64,000 bases of DNA from Polynucleobacter sp. MWH-P3-07-1 (GTDB taxonomy: Bacteria > Pseudomonadota > Gammaproteobacteria > Burkholderiales > Burkholderiaceae): NCBI RefSeq assembly GCF_018687555.1, contig NZ_CP061296.1, positions 620,001 to 684,000 on the forward strand, written 5' to 3'. The notes beneath the pieces were generated by a model. It ran no database searches. It saw only the letters and a program-made list of their open reading frames with translations, and was not told the origin of the DNA. The position numbers and the translations under genes are program-made. Below, piece by piece: positions 1-9,383 of this stretch. Positions within the stretch are counted from its first letter, which is position 1. Every line of letters starts with the position of its first letter.

Positions 1-1
1 G

Positions 2-649
2 ACTATCGGTAAAGACAATCATATTGCTAGCTTTGCGGCAATCGGTGGAGCTCCCCAAGATATGAAGTACCGTGGCGAGCCTACGCAACTCATCATTGGC
101 GATCGCAATACCATCCGTGAGTTCACAACGATTCATACAGGTACAGCGCAAGATGCTGGTATTACCCGTATCGGAAACGATAACTGGATCATGGCTTATG
201 TGCACATTGCACATGATTGTCAAATTGGTAACCACACTATTTTTTCAAGTAACGCTCAGATCGCTGGACATGTACAGGTCAATGATTGGGCCATTATGGG
301 TGGCATGTCTGGGGTACATCAGTTTGTGCGGATAGGCCAGCATGTCATGCTGGGTGGCGCATCTGCCTTGGTTCAGGACATTCCACCGTTTGTGATTGCG
401 GCAGGGGACAAAGCAACTCCACACGGTATTAATGTCGAAGGCCTAAAGCGCCGTGGTTTCTCAAGTGAAACAATTTCTGCATTACGACAAGCTTATAAAA
501 CCTTATACAAGGATGGCCTAAGCTTTGAAGAGGCAAAGGTGGAGCTGCAAAAGATGGTGAGCAATCATGCAGCCGACCCAGCGACAGCAGAGAAGCTTTC
601 TGAGTTTCATGACTTTATTGCCGCATCTACCCGCGGCATCATTCGGTAA
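2..649 (+). CDS. lpxA: LpxA, UDP-N-acetylglucosamine acyltransferase (5' end outside window)
   Basis: This enzyme performs the first committed step of lipid A synthesis in the cytoplasm, moving a 3-hydroxyacyl chain from ACP to UDP-GlcNAc. The reading frame is open from base 2, so the gene starts before the window; about 215 residues are visible of a family that is usually near 262. Left-handed beta-helix hexapeptide repeats are evident (TIGKDN, RIGNDN, QIGNH). The HIAHDC motif carries the catalytic His pair, and the C-terminal helical part has the conserved GLKRRGFS and STRGIIR segments. The stop lies six bases before the lpxB start, as expected for an lpx operon. The call is firm. Confidence 0.96.
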   Translation, partial: TIGKDNHIASFAAIGGAPQDMKYRGEPTQLIIGDRNTIREFTTIHTGTAQDAGITRIGNDNWIMAYVHIAHDCQIGNHTIFSSNAQIAGHVQVNDWAIMGGMSGVHQFVRIGQHVMLGGASALVQDIPPFVIAAGDKATPHGINVEGLKRRGFSSETISALRQAYKTLYKDGLSFEEAKVELQKMVSNHAADPATAEKLSEFHDFIAASTRGIIR

Positions 650-655
650 AGTGAC

Positions 656-1861
656 TTGCCCAAATTAGCTTGCGTTGCTGGTGAGCCCTCTGGTGATTTG
701 CTGGCAGCACCAGTGCTGAGTGCTTTAAATCAAATTCCAGATATGGCGGGTCTCGAGATGTATGGAATTGGGGGCCCGCTGATGCAGGCCCAAGGGTTTC
801 GTTCCGATTGGCCAATGGAGACCTTGAGTGTCCGCGGCTATGTCGAAGCCCTTAAACAACTACCAGCGATCTTAAAAATTCGTAAAGCATTGGTTCAATC
901 TTTGCTGACCTCGAATCGGCCCGATATCTTCTTAGGCATTGACGCTCCTGACTTTAATCTGGGTGTTGAAATGCAATTGCGCGAAGCGGGCATTCCGACT
1001 CTGCATTTTGTATCACCATCCATCTGGGCATGGCGAGCAGGACGTATTAAAAAAATTGCCAAAGCAGTGGATCGCATGCTGTGCATCTTTCCCTTTGAGG
1101 CCGAGATTTATGAGCGTGCTGGTATAGCTGCTACTTATGTTGGGCATCCTTTGGCGAGTGACATTCCTTTACAGCCTGATACATCGGGCGCTAGACAAAA
1201 GCTCTCTCAATTGATGCACTTTAGTCCAGATAAACTCGATGGGACTGTAGTCGCCGTGCTTCCTGGCAGTCGTGCATCCGAGATTGAATTAATTGCCCCT
1301 GTATTTTTTGAGACTATGGCTGTTTTAGCAAATAAGCTAAAAGGTCAAGCGCTCCATTTTTTAATTCCAGTGGCAACGGCTCGCTTGCGAGCTCCCCTTG
1401 AAACTCTCAAATCCCAATTACAAAATCAATATCCTGATGTTCAGATTCATCTGATCGATGGACAGGCTGACCTCATTCTTGAGGCTGCCGACGTTGTCCT
1501 GATTGCCAGTGGTACGGCAACCCTGCAAGCGGCGCTCTGGAAAAAACCTATGGTGATTTCATATAAGGTACCTTGGTTGACTGGACAAATAATGAAGCGT
1601 CAGGGATATCTTCCTTATGTGGGTTTGCCAAATATCCTCTGTGGTGAGTTTGTTGTGCCTGAACTGTTACAAAATGAGGCAACCCCAGATGCCCTCGCAA
1701 AGGCTTTAATGGTTTGGCTAGATCATCCTGCTAAAGTGACTCAACTACAAAGTCGCTTTGCCCAGATGCATGAAACCTTGCGCAGACCAACCGGCCTTTT
1801 GGTGGCACAAGCTGTAGCTCAAGAAATTAAATTCAAACAGACCAAAGCAACATCAATATGA
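656..1861 (+). CDS. lpxB: LpxB, lipid-A-disaccharide synthase
   Basis: This GT19 glycosyltransferase joins UDP-2,3-diacylglucosamine and lipid X to form the lipid A disaccharide at the inner face of the inner membrane. The N-terminal VAGEPSGD motif, the [10 protein letters not shown] segment, VGHPLASD and the C-terminal [10 protein letters not shown] loop are all family signatures. At 401 residues it is close to the usual 380-390. The start is a TTG at 656; it is the first possible start in frame after the lpxA stop, so a rare start codon is needed. The stop overlaps the rnhB start by four bases (ATGA), which implies translational coupling. Confidence 0.96.
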   Translation: MPKLACVAGEPSGDLLAAPVLSALNQIPDMAGLEMYGIGGPLMQAQGFRSDWPMETLSVRGYVEALKQLPAILKIRKALVQSLLTSNRPDIFLGIDAPDFNLGVEMQLREAGIPTLHFVSPSIWAWRAGRIKKIAKAVDRMLCIFPFEAEIYERAGIAATYVGHPLASDIPLQPDTSGARQKLSQLMHFSPDKLDGTVVAVLPGSRASEIELIAPVFFETMAVLANKLKGQALHFLIPVATARLRAPLETLKSQLQNQYPDVQIHLIDGQADLILEAADVVLIASGTATLQAALWKKPMVISYKVPWLTGQIMKRQGYLPYVGLPNILCGEFVVPELLQNEATPDALAKALMVWLDHPAKVTQLQSRFAQMHETLRRPTGLLVAQAVAQEIKFKQTKATSI

Positions 1862-2451
1862 GCACAATATGGATTTGTGGCGTTGATGAAGCGGGGCGTG
1901 GCCCCTTGGTGGGTTCTGTAGTAGCTGGAGCAGTGATTCTCGATCCGCTTCAACCTATTTTGGGTTTAAAAGATTCTAAGAAACTGTCTCCAACAAGGCG
2001 CGAGTCGCTCTACGCAGAAATCATGCTTAAAGCAAAAGCTTGGGGAATTGGTGAAGCCAGTGCCACAGAGATTGATGAAATAAATATTCTGCAAGCTAGT
2101 ATGCTGGCGATGCAGAGGGCAGTGGAAGATCTTGTGAGGCGGTTTGGTCAGTGGCCAGACAAAGCATTAATTGATGGCAATCGCTGTCCTCAATTGCCGA
2201 TTGCAGCGGAAGCGATTGTGAAGGGTGATGCAAAAGAGCCCGCAATCTCAGCTGCCTCCATCTTGGCAAAAGTGACTCGCGATCGTCAAATGCAAAGCCT
2301 GCATGAGCTTTATCCGCAATATGGATTTGCGCAGCACATGGGCTATCCAACCGAAGTGCACTTTGCAGCCCTCAAGCAGCATGGAGCATGCCACGAACAC
2401 CGTAAAACCTTCTCTCCAGTACGCGCTGTGCTGGAAGGATCTGCCAAATGA
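1858..2451 (+). CDS. rnhB: RnhB, ribonuclease HII
   Basis: Ribonuclease HII removes RNA from RNA-DNA hybrids and single ribonucleotides from DNA. The protein of 197 residues opens with [13 protein letters not shown], which supplies the Asp-Glu pair at residues 10-11. A further acidic residue sits in ALIDGN (about 106), and the [21 protein letters not shown] region supplies the last catalytic Asp. It overlaps lpxB and the following methyltransferase gene by four bases on each side, so lpxA-lpxB-rnhB-spoU is probably one transcript. This arrangement is common in proteobacteria. Confidence 0.96.
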   Translation: MSTIWICGVDEAGRGPLVGSVVAGAVILDPLQPILGLKDSKKLSPTRRESLYAEIMLKAKAWGIGEASATEIDEINILQASMLAMQRAVEDLVRRFGQWPDKALIDGNRCPQLPIAAEAIVKGDAKEPAISAASILAKVTRDRQMQSLHELYPQYGFAQHMGYPTEVHFAALKQHGACHEHRKTFSPVRAVLEGSAK

Positions 2452-3269
2452 ATCTGGAACCGATTAGCTCCAAAGAAAATTCGCTGTTTAAAGAGTTGCG
2501 CTTACTGCAGGCTGCTGGTGCCAAGGGGCAAAAAGCAAGACTTGCAAGCGGGCAGGCAATATTAGAAGGGATTCATTTAATCCAGACCTGGGCGGGGGAT
2601 CCAGCACTGAAGACTCTGTTCACCTCCGAGCAAGGCCTGGTGAATCCTGAAATTGCTGAGGTGCTATCGAACCATCTTGACGCATGTCCAGATACTAAGG
2701 TGTATCTATTGGATACCAAGCTATGGGATCTATTGAGTGAATTGGTTAATGCGCCACACTTGGCGGGATTATTGTCCTTGCCGACATCAATACTCAATCC
2801 AGGAGCTATCTCAACACTGAGTGGCGATGTGTTGATCTTGGATCGAATTCAGGATGCAGGCAATGTTGGATCGATCTTGCGAACCGCAGCTGCCGCAGGC
2901 TTTACTCAGGTGTTAGCCTTATCTGGTACAGCGCATCTTTGGTCTAGTAAGGTATTGAGAGCTGCCATGGGCGCACATCGTTTATTAGATCTTCATGAGG
3001 GTTGGTCCAATCAACAAATGTTGAGTGCCATTGAGGCACCACTACTGGCGACGAGTGCAAATGGACAAAGTGACTTGTATCAAATCCATAGCACGCTACA
3101 AAAACCAGTCGCATGGGTGATGGGTAGCGAAGGACAGGGGGTTTCAGAAGAAATCTTGGCACAAGCCAAAACGGTATCGATTCCGATCGACCCCAGAGTA
3201 GAGTCTTTAAATGTTTCTACTGCGGCAGCAGTTTGCTTGTTTGAAACCCTCAGAATTCGTCGAAGCTGA
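2448..3269 (+). CDS. TrmH/SpoU-family RNA 2'-O-methyltransferase
   Basis: This is an AdoMet-dependent SPOUT (knotted) RNA methyltransferase of 273 residues, probably acting on rRNA. The N-terminal 90 residues look like the substrate-binding domain ([16 protein letters not shown]). The C-terminal catalytic domain shows the three family motifs: [26 protein letters not shown], and [18 protein letters not shown]. It is the last gene of the lpx-rnhB run. Sequence alone does not tell which rRNA nucleotide is modified; RlmB-like is possible, so no symbol is given. It converges with ppsR, whose stop is three bases away, and no clear terminator separates them. Confidence 0.9.
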   Translation: MNLEPISSKENSLFKELRLLQAAGAKGQKARLASGQAILEGIHLIQTWAGDPALKTLFTSEQGLVNPEIAEVLSNHLDACPDTKVYLLDTKLWDLLSELVNAPHLAGLLSLPTSILNPGAISTLSGDVLILDRIQDAGNVGSILRTAAAAGFTQVLALSGTAHLWSSKVLRAAMGAHRLLDLHEGWSNQQMLSAIEAPLLATSANGQSDLYQIHSTLQKPVAWVMGSEGQGVSEEILAQAKTVSIPIDPRVESLNVSTAAAVCLFETLRIRRS

Positions 3270-3272
3270 GTC

Positions 3273-4100
3273 TTAGCCCAAGATAGTTTTATCGGCCTTA
3301 ATTGCTTGCAATACTGTAGTGGCGATTTCTTCGATAGATTTGCTGGTGGTGCTGACCCAAGGAATAGACTCTTTCTTGAGCATCGCTGTTGCTTCATTAA
3401 TTTCATAACGACAATTTTCTAGCTTGGCATAGTTGCTACCTGGACGCCGTTCATTGCGGATTTCCGAAAGACGCTCAGCATCTATCATCAGCCCAAAGAT
3501 TTTCTGGCGATATGGGAGCAAGTCCTTTGGTAATTGCCCTCGTTCAAAATCCTCCGGAATGAGGGGATAGTTTGCGGCTTTCAGGCCATATTGCATAGCC
3601 AAATAGAGGCTGGTTGGGGTCTTGCCCACTCGAGAGATGCCGACCAAGATGACATCAGCCTCGGTGAGCTTGAGATTAGACTGTCCGTCATCGTGCGCCA
3701 AGGAATAATTAATTGCCTCAATCCGATTTTTATAAGCCGCTGTGTCCGCATTGTGGTGTAGACGGTTCATGGCATGGGTGGACTTGATGCCTAGGGCTTG
3801 TTCAAGGGGTGCCACAAAGGTCTGAAACATATCCAAAATCAGGCCATTGGCTTTTCCGACAATCGCGTTGAGCTCTGGGTTTACTAGGGTAGTAAAAACA
3901 ATGGGTTGCACGCCATACTTAGACGCCGTCTGATTAATGCTGCTAACCGCCTCATGGGCTTTTTCAGAGTTATCCACAAAAGGTATGCGAACCTGCCTAA
4001 AAGTGGCCTCAAATTGAGCCAAAATCGATTGACTGAAGTTCTCGGCGGTAATGCCGGTGCCATCTGAAACAATGAAAACGATGCGGGATTCGGTGGACAT
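3273..4100 (-). CDS. ppsR: PpsR, PEP synthase regulatory kinase/pyrophosphorylase (DUF299)
   Basis: This bifunctional regulator inactivates PEP synthase by ADP-dependent threonine phosphorylation and reactivates it by phosphate-dependent dephosphorylation. The protein has the family N-terminus (VFIVSDGTGITAENF) and a P-loop at about residue 154 (GISRVGKTPTS) followed by the ANYPLI segment. The chosen start is ATG at 4100, giving MSTESRIVF and 275 residues. A start ten codons upstream at 4130 is possible but adds an unlike leader. Its target, ppsA, lies divergently next to it, which is the classic arrangement and supports the role. Confidence 0.94.
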   Translation of the reverse strand: MSTESRIVFIVSDGTGITAENFSQSILAQFEATFRQVRIPFVDNSEKAHEAVSSINQTASKYGVQPIVFTTLVNPELNAIVGKANGLILDMFQTFVAPLEQALGIKSTHAMNRLHHNADTAAYKNRIEAINYSLAHDDGQSNLKLTEADVILVGISRVGKTPTSLYLAMQYGLKAANYPLIPEDFERGQLPKDLLPYRQKIFGLMIDAERLSEIRNERRPGSNYAKLENCRYEINEATAMLKKESIPWVSTTSKSIEEIATTVLQAIKADKTILG

Positions 4101-4154
4101 GATTTTGGGTCTTAGGGTCGGTGTCAGCACTACAATAATACGTGAATGAAGTAT

Positions 4155-4171
4155 GCCGTACCTTATACGGC
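4155..4171. repeat. Short dyad in the ppsR-ppsA intergenic region
   Basis: GCCGTA and TACGGC form a perfect 6-bp inverted repeat around a 5-base loop, in the roughly 107-bp region between the divergent ppsR and ppsA starts. It could be an operator shared by the two genes or a hairpin in the ppsA leader. Only the symmetry is seen; the function is inferred. Confidence 0.4.
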
Positions 4172-4207
4172 CGCTCGACCAGTTTCCTTATCCTTAGAGA
4201 GTATTTT

Positions 4208-6604
4208 ATGTCCAACCAACAGTATGAAAATAGCAGTTTGGCGCAAGCCTACGTTTTACCTTTTGAGCAACTCCGCATGACTGACGTTGAATCTGTCGGC
4301 GGTAAGAATGCCTCCTTAGGGGAAATGATTTCACAATTGGCAAGTACTGGGGTACGTGTACCCACCGGTTTTGCCACTACTGCACTGGCCTTTCGTGATT
4401 TCTTGCAGCATAACAATCTCACCGAGAGAATTCAGCAGCGTTTAGAGCATCTGAATATTGATGATGTTCGTGCTTTAGCTGAAGCGGGTGCAGAGATTCG
4501 TCGCTGGATTGAGACTGCCCCTTTTCAGCCTCGTCTAGATGAAGAAATTCGGGTCGCCTTTAAGAAGCTTGATGAATCCGGGAAGGGCTCTTTTGCAGTC
4601 CGCTCTTCAGCGACTGCAGAGGATCTGCCAGATGCTTCATTTGCTGGTCAACAAGAAACTTTCTTGAACGTCGAAGGGATTGACGATGTTTTAAAGAAGA
4701 TTCGTGAAGTCTTCGCTTCGCTTTATAACGATCGTGCGATTTCCTATCGGGTTCACAAAGGCTTTGCCCATGCTGAAGTTGCTTTATCTGCTGGTATTCA
4801 GCGGATGGTGCGTTCAGACTTAGGTGCGGCCGGCGTGATGTTTACCTTGGATACCGAATCGGGTTTTGAAGATGTGGTCTTCATTACTTCCAGCTATGGC
4901 TTGGGTGAGACCGTTGTTCAAGGCGCTGTAAACCCGGATGAGTTCTATGTCTTCAAGACCACACTTGCTAAAGATAAAAAAGCAATTATCCGTCGCTCAT
5001 TAGGATCAAAGCTGATCCAGATGCAATTTGCTCCTGCCGGTTCAGCAGAAAAAGTAGTCACTGTCGATGTATCTCCAGAGAAGCGCAATCGTTTTTCTTT
5101 GGAAGATGCGGATATCACCGAGTTGGCCAAGTACGCTGTCATCATTGAAAAACACTACGGTCGCCCAATGGATATCGAGTGGGGCAAAGATGGTCAAGAT
5201 GGTCGTATTTATATTCTGCAAGCTCGTCCTGAGACAGTGAAGAGTCAAGCTGCTGGCCAAGTAGAAATGCGTTACAAGCTCAAAGGTAGCTCTAAGGTTT
5301 TGGCTAAGGGTCGTGCGATTGGTCAAAAGATTGGGGCTGGTCCAGTCCGTATCATTCGTGATCCTAGTGAAATGGATCGCGTACAGCCTGGTGATGTATT
5401 GGTTGCCGATATGACCGATCCCAATTGGGAGCCAGTCATGAAGCGCGCTTCTGCGATTGTGACCAATCGTGGCGGTCGTACTTGTCACGCTGCGATTATT
5501 GCGCGTGAGTTAGGTGTTCCAGCAGTGGTGGGTTGCGGCGATGCTACTGATCAACTCCAAGATGGCATGGTGGTGACGGTATCTTGTGCTGAAGGTGACG
5601 AGGGTCATATTTATGATGGTCTGATTGAAACGGAAGTAACTGAAGTTTCTCGTGGCGCTTTGCCTGAGATCCCAGTCAAGATCACGATGAATATCGGTAA
5701 CCCCCAGTTAGCATTTGATTTCTGCCAAATCCCGAATGCGGGTGTCGGTCTCGCGCGTCTTGAGTTCATTATTAATAACTACATTGGCGTTCATCCCCGT
5801 GCAGTCTTGGAATACCCTAATGTCGATCCTGACCTCAAGCGTGCGGTTGAAAGTGTGGCACGGGGTTATGCAAGTCCAAGAGCGTTCTATGAGGACAAAC
5901 TTGTCGAGGGTGTAGCTACTATCGCTGCTGCTTTCTATCCCAAGCCCGTCATTGTGCGTTTATCCGACTTCAAATCCAATGAGTACAAGAAACTGATTGG
6001 CGGATCACGTTATGAGCCTGATGAAGAAAACCCAATGCTCGGTTTCCGAGGTGCCTCGCGTTACGTCTCAGAGGATTTCGGTGAAGCATTCGCCTTAGAG
6101 TGTGCTGCGATGAAGCGGGTCCGTGAAGATATGGGTCTCGATAATGTGGAGATCATGGTGCCCTTTGTGCGCACCATCAAACAGGCACAGCGTGTGATTA
6201 GCATGATGGAGAAGTTTGGTCTCAAGCGCGGTGTCAATGGCTTGCGCTTAATTATGATGTGCGAGATTCCTTCCAATGCAATTTTGGCTGATGAGTTCCT
6301 CGAGTATTTCGACGGTTTCTCTATTGGTTCAAATGATATGACCCAGCTCACACTTGGCTTAGATCGCGACTCTGGCATGGAGTTATTAGCGATTGACTTT
6401 GATGAACGCGACCCTGCGGTTGAGTTCATGATTGCGCGCTCCATTGACGCCTGCCGTAAGCAAAACAAATACGTCGGTATTTGTGGTCAAGGACCTTCTG
6501 ATCACCCAGACTTTGCTCGGTGGTTGGTTGCTAAAGGCATTACTTCTATTTCCCTCAATCCAGATAGCGTTGTAGCTACATGGGAGATGTTGGGCAAGCA
6601 GTAA
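4208..6604 (+). CDS. ppsA: PpsA, phosphoenolpyruvate synthase
   Basis: PEP synthase converts pyruvate, ATP and water to PEP, AMP and phosphate, allowing gluconeogenesis from lactate or pyruvate. From ATG 4208 it has 798 residues, close to the E. coli protein (792). The N-terminal ATP-binding domain shows [12 protein letters not shown] and the [20 protein letters not shown] segment. The phospho-histidine domain has [15 protein letters not shown] with His at about 427. The C-terminal PEP/pyruvate TIM barrel ends in GICGQGPSD with the catalytic Cys. A GTG 22 codons upstream (4142) is in frame, but the leader is not family-like. A strong hairpin with a T-run follows the stop. The Thr regulated by PpsR should lie near the His motif. 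Confidence 0.96.
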   Translation: MSNQQYENSSLAQAYVLPFEQLRMTDVESVGGKNASLGEMISQLASTGVRVPTGFATTALAFRDFLQHNNLTERIQQRLEHLNIDDVRALAEAGAEIRRWIETAPFQPRLDEEIRVAFKKLDESGKGSFAVRSSATAEDLPDASFAGQQETFLNVEGIDDVLKKIREVFASLYNDRAISYRVHKGFAHAEVALSAGIQRMVRSDLGAAGVMFTLDTESGFEDVVFITSSYGLGETVVQGAVNPDEFYVFKTTLAKDKKAIIRRSLGSKLIQMQFAPAGSAEKVVTVDVSPEKRNRFSLEDADITELAKYAVIIEKHYGRPMDIEWGKDGQDGRIYILQARPETVKSQAAGQVEMRYKLKGSSKVLAKGRAIGQKIGAGPVRIIRDPSEMDRVQPGDVLVADMTDPNWEPVMKRASAIVTNRGGRTCHAAIIARELGVPAVVGCGDATDQLQDGMVVTVSCAEGDEGHIYDGLIETEVTEVSRGALPEIPVKITMNIGNPQLAFDFCQIPNAGVGLARLEFIINNYIGVHPRAVLEYPNVDPDLKRAVESVARGYASPRAFYEDKLVEGVATIAAAFYPKPVIVRLSDFKSNEYKKLIGGSRYEPDEENPMLGFRGASRYVSEDFGEAFALECAAMKRVREDMGLDNVEIMVPFVRTIKQAQRVISMMEKFGLKRGVNGLRLIMMCEIPSNAILADEFLEYFDGFSIGSNDMTQLTLGLDRDSGMELLAIDFDERDPAVEFMIARSIDACRKQNKYVGICGQGPSDHPDFARWLVAKGITSISLNPDSVVATWEMLGKQ

Positions 6605-6623
6605 GTCTTACCTTAGAGCCAAC

Positions 6624-6666
6624 AAGGCGACTATCTTAGGCTTTTGCCTTGGTGGTCGCCTTTTTT
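6624..6666 (+). terminator. Rho-independent terminator after ppsA
   Basis: AAGGCGAC pairs with GTCGCCTT across a loop that can form a smaller GGC/GCC stem, followed by TTTTTT. The element overlaps the last codons of the convergent Anbu gene on the minus strand, so it may attenuate both directions. Confidence 0.6.
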
Positions 6667-7526
6667 GCTACCTTCTTCTTTGCTGCTGGCTTTGACTTCT
6701 GGATTGGCTTGGCAGGCGACACACTTTTTTGCAGGCGCTTATGCACTGGCACCGGTCCCATTTTTTTGGTTGGGGCAGTAATGGACGGTCCACGGCCTGA
6801 ATTATTCCAGCTAGGCTCAACAATGGCATTAAAGGCGGCACGAAGTTTTTCGCCCCAGAGCTTATGAATCATCTCGAAATAGGGATTGGCATCATCGATA
6901 GTTACAAGCTTGCTGGCCTTCAAAGCGTTCTTTTCGTATACCAATAAATCCAGCGGCAGACCAACCGAGATATTACTTTTCAGGGTGGAGTCCATCGAGA
7001 TGAGGGCGCACTTCGTTGCCAGATTCAGTGGGGTATCAAACGTAATGACGCGATCCAGAATGGGTTTGCCATACTTGGATTCACCAATTTGGAAGTAAGG
7101 TGTCTCAGGTGTTGCCTCGATGAAGTTACCTGCGGAGTAAACATTAAAAAGACGAGGACGCTCACCTTTAACCTGTCCACCAAAGATGAAATTGCAATTA
7201 AATTCAATTCCAGCCTTTGTCAGGGCTTCATGATCTCTCTCATACACTTGCTTGACAGCTTCTCCAACCACGACTGCTGCGTCATGACAGCTTTGTGCAT
7301 TCCATAAATTGATGCCGTCAAATAACTGACCTTGGAGCAAGATTTCTTTTACTGCTTGGCTTATTGCGAGATTACCTGCGCTCATCAATGCAAAAAAACG
7401 ATTTTGGTCTTTTTGAAAGAGCGCCATTTTGCGGAAGGTGCCAATTTGATCGACACCAGCATTGGTTCTCGTATCAGACAAAAATACTAGACCATCTTTT
7501 AAACACAGCCCCACGCAATACGTCAT
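6636..7526 (-). CDS. Anbu-type proteasome-like protease with a basic C-terminal tail
   Basis: This Ntn-hydrolase belongs to the bacterial proteasome-like Anbu family (COG3484), related to HslV and 20S beta subunits. The N-terminus MTYCVGLCLKDGLVFLSDTRTNAGVD places Thr2 to become the N-terminal nucleophile after Met removal, without a long propeptide. Family members are usually near 240-250 residues. This one has 296 because of a tail of about 45 residues rich in Lys, Ala and Pro (for example AAKKKVAKKATTKAKA), like histone H1-type tails. It is the last gene of a four-gene minus-strand locus with transglutaminase, alpha-E and ATP-grasp genes, an arrangement known for Anbu. Its substrate is unknown. 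Confidence 0.9.
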   Translation of the reverse strand: MTYCVGLCLKDGLVFLSDTRTNAGVDQIGTFRKMALFQKDQNRFFALMSAGNLAISQAVKEILLQGQLFDGINLWNAQSCHDAAVVVGEAVKQVYERDHEALTKAGIEFNCNFIFGGQVKGERPRLFNVYSAGNFIEATPETPYFQIGESKYGKPILDRVITFDTPLNLATKCALISMDSTLKSNISVGLPLDLLVYEKNALKASKLVTIDDANPYFEMIHKLWGEKLRAAFNAIVEPSWNNSGRGPSITAPTKKMGPVPVHKRLQKSVSPAKPIQKSKPAAKKKVAKKATTKAKA

Positions 7527-7562
7527 AGCAAAATTCCTAAAATGATTTTTGAGGATTATCGC

Positions 7563-8381
7563 CTAAGATAGAGAGAGCGGCTCGTAGGTGATCTGCTGTA
7601 TCGAAATACTGGCACTGAGCTCTTCTCCGCCACCACCAGAACGCACCCCTTTCACGGGGGCAGCAGAGTAATAGTCGCGCCCGATAGCTAAACGGATATG
7701 TCTAGCATCGACTAAACAGGCATGCGTGATATCAACGCTTTGCCAGATGCCATGTTCGATATCACTACAAAAATCGATCCAGGCATGGCTGGCAAGATTA
7801 GGGGATTCCTCGGCAAAGAAATAGCCGCTGACATAGCGGGCAGGAATGCCGGAAGCTCGGCAAAGACCCAGCATGACATGGGCGTGATCCTGACAAACTC
7901 CAGATTTCAAGGCAAAAGATTGGGCCGCAGTGGTAGCAAAATTGGTTTCACCAGGACGATATGCAATCGTATCTTGTACAGCACTCGCTAGTTTAAGAAC
8001 TGCTTCAGTTGTATTTTTTTTAGGCAGATGCTTCTCGAAGAAAGACAGCATTTCGGGAGTGGGCTCTGTCAAATGGGTTTGCTGAAGCAAGTAGAAAGGG
8101 GATACGGCTTTTGGTGTATCAATGAATTCGTAGGCATCCTGGGTATAGATCTCACCCTCAGCCTCAATCATCATTGAGGTATAGGGACTTTCTTGGACAA
8201 AGATATTGCAGAGGTTGCCAAAAGCATCTAGTGAATTGCTTGCCTTAATTGGCGTACCAAGCTTCCAGCGCTCAATCTTCTGCCCCGCAGTTTGCGGAGG
8301 GGTCAGACGTAGTTCCTGAATGGAGTAGCGTACAGGTGTTTCGTAGCGATACTCAGTGCGATGGCGGATTTTTAAATGCAT
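7563..8381 (-). CDS. Transglutaminase-like cysteine protease of the Anbu locus
   Basis: This 272-residue protein has the bacterial transglutaminase-like N-terminal domain (HLKIRHRTEYRYETPV) and a C-terminal papain-fold transglutaminase core. The catalytic triad is visible as Cys163 in SGVCQDHAHV, His199 in SHAWIDF and Asp217 in SVDITH. It is probably a cytoplasmic peptidase or amidase rather than a true cross-linking enzyme, since no signal peptide is seen. It starts eight bases after the stop of the alpha-E gene. In many proteobacteria the same partners accompany Anbu, suggesting joint synthesis or processing of a peptide-like compound; that role is inferred. Confidence 0.92.
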   Translation of the reverse strand: MHLKIRHRTEYRYETPVRYSIQELRLTPPQTAGQKIERWKLGTPIKASNSLDAFGNLCNIFVQESPYTSMMIEAEGEIYTQDAYEFIDTPKAVSPFYLLQQTHLTEPTPEMLSFFEKHLPKKNTTEAVLKLASAVQDTIAYRPGETNFATTAAQSFALKSGVCQDHAHVMLGLCRASGIPARYVSGYFFAEESPNLASHAWIDFCSDIEHGIWQSVDITHACLVDARHIRLAIGRDYYSAAPVKGVRSGGGGEELSASISIQQITYEPLSLS

Positions 8382-8389
8382 AGTTTTGT

Positions 8390-9370
8390 TTAATTCGAGG
8401 CCAGTGGAATCAAGTATGCAGTACTGAACTCATCGGCGATATGGTTAATTTTTTCGAGAAAGGATTCAATAAACTCCTCCAGGCCTTGTGAAAATACTTC
8501 ATCAATATCAGAGTAGTCCATGCTTGCTTTGAGCTTGCCAAGCAGCCGTTCAATTTCTTTGGATTGCTGATTTTTAACTTCAGAAATTAAGGGAATTAAT
8601 TCATTGACGCAACTGACCAGTGAGCGTGGCATTTGCTTATTAAAGATCAATAATTGAGCCACTTGTTTTGGTACGACTTGGTCAGAGTAAATTTGACGAT
8701 AGATTTCAAAAGCTGAGACAGAGCGTAATAGAGCTGCCCAGTGGTAGAAATCAAAAAAGCTTCCACTATCTTCGTTGTCGTCACCCGCATTTTGAGCCTT
8801 TAACTCCTTTAGGCTGACCTGATCCTCATATTTTGTTTCTAAAATCCGGGCGGTATTATCGGCGCGCTCTAGGAGGGTGCCGATATTAATAAAGTAAAAG
8901 GCCTCATTTTTCAGCATCGTACCGTACATGACTCCGCGGAAAAGGTGGCAGCGATGCTTAACCCATTCGAGCAGACGGCTGGGATCCGCTTGGTCTCTAG
9001 CCTCTAGGATGCGTTGCAGTTCTAGCCAGGTTGTATTTTGAGTTTCCCAAACCTCAGAGGTAATTTTTCCTCTAATCACTCGAGCATTCTCACGCGCTGC
9101 ATACAGACAAGAAACGATGCTGGAGGGATTGCTGGTTTCATAAATCATGAAGTCCAGAACATTCTCGCGATTAACGACATCGTATTTACTCAAGAAGTCT
9201 GTTTCTAATTTAGAAATCGTGAGTAACTTTTTCCAGCTCTGCTCTAAGAATTCTGCTGGTTGAGGAAGTAAAGAGGTTTGATGATTGACATCGAGCATGC
9301 GGGCAGTATTCTCTGCGCGCTCGGTGTAACGAGCCATCCAATATAGGCAGTCAGCTGTGCGGCTTAACAT
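8390..9370 (-). CDS. Alpha-E domain protein (DUF403)
   Basis: The protein begins with MLSRTADCLYWMARYTERAENTARMLD, the hallmark of the alpha-E family, and is almost entirely alpha-helical over 326 residues. The start at 9370 is chosen because GAGGAAG lies seven bases upstream and because this is where family members begin; a longer frame to 9421 overlaps the upstream gene. Alpha-E proteins occur next to circularly permuted ATP-grasp and transglutaminase genes, and are thought to work with the ATP-grasp enzyme. Their biochemical role is not settled. The spacing to the ATP-grasp stop is 13 bases. Confidence 0.92.
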   Translation of the reverse strand: MLSRTADCLYWMARYTERAENTARMLDVNHQTSLLPQPAEFLEQSWKKLLTISKLETDFLSKYDVVNRENVLDFMIYETSNPSSIVSCLYAARENARVIRGKITSEVWETQNTTWLELQRILEARDQADPSRLLEWVKHRCHLFRGVMYGTMLKNEAFYFINIGTLLERADNTARILETKYEDQVSLKELKAQNAGDDNEDSGSFFDFYHWAALLRSVSAFEIYRQIYSDQVVPKQVAQLLIFNKQMPRSLVSCVNELIPLISEVKNQQSKEIERLLGKLKASMDYSDIDEVFSQGLEEFIESFLEKINHIADEFSTAYLIPLASN

Positions 9371-9383
9371 GGTTCGATCTTCC

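Noticed and set aside
4142..4207. GTG start for ppsA 22 codons upstream
   Set aside because: The extra residues are not like other PpsA proteins; ATG 4208 gives the usual N-terminus.
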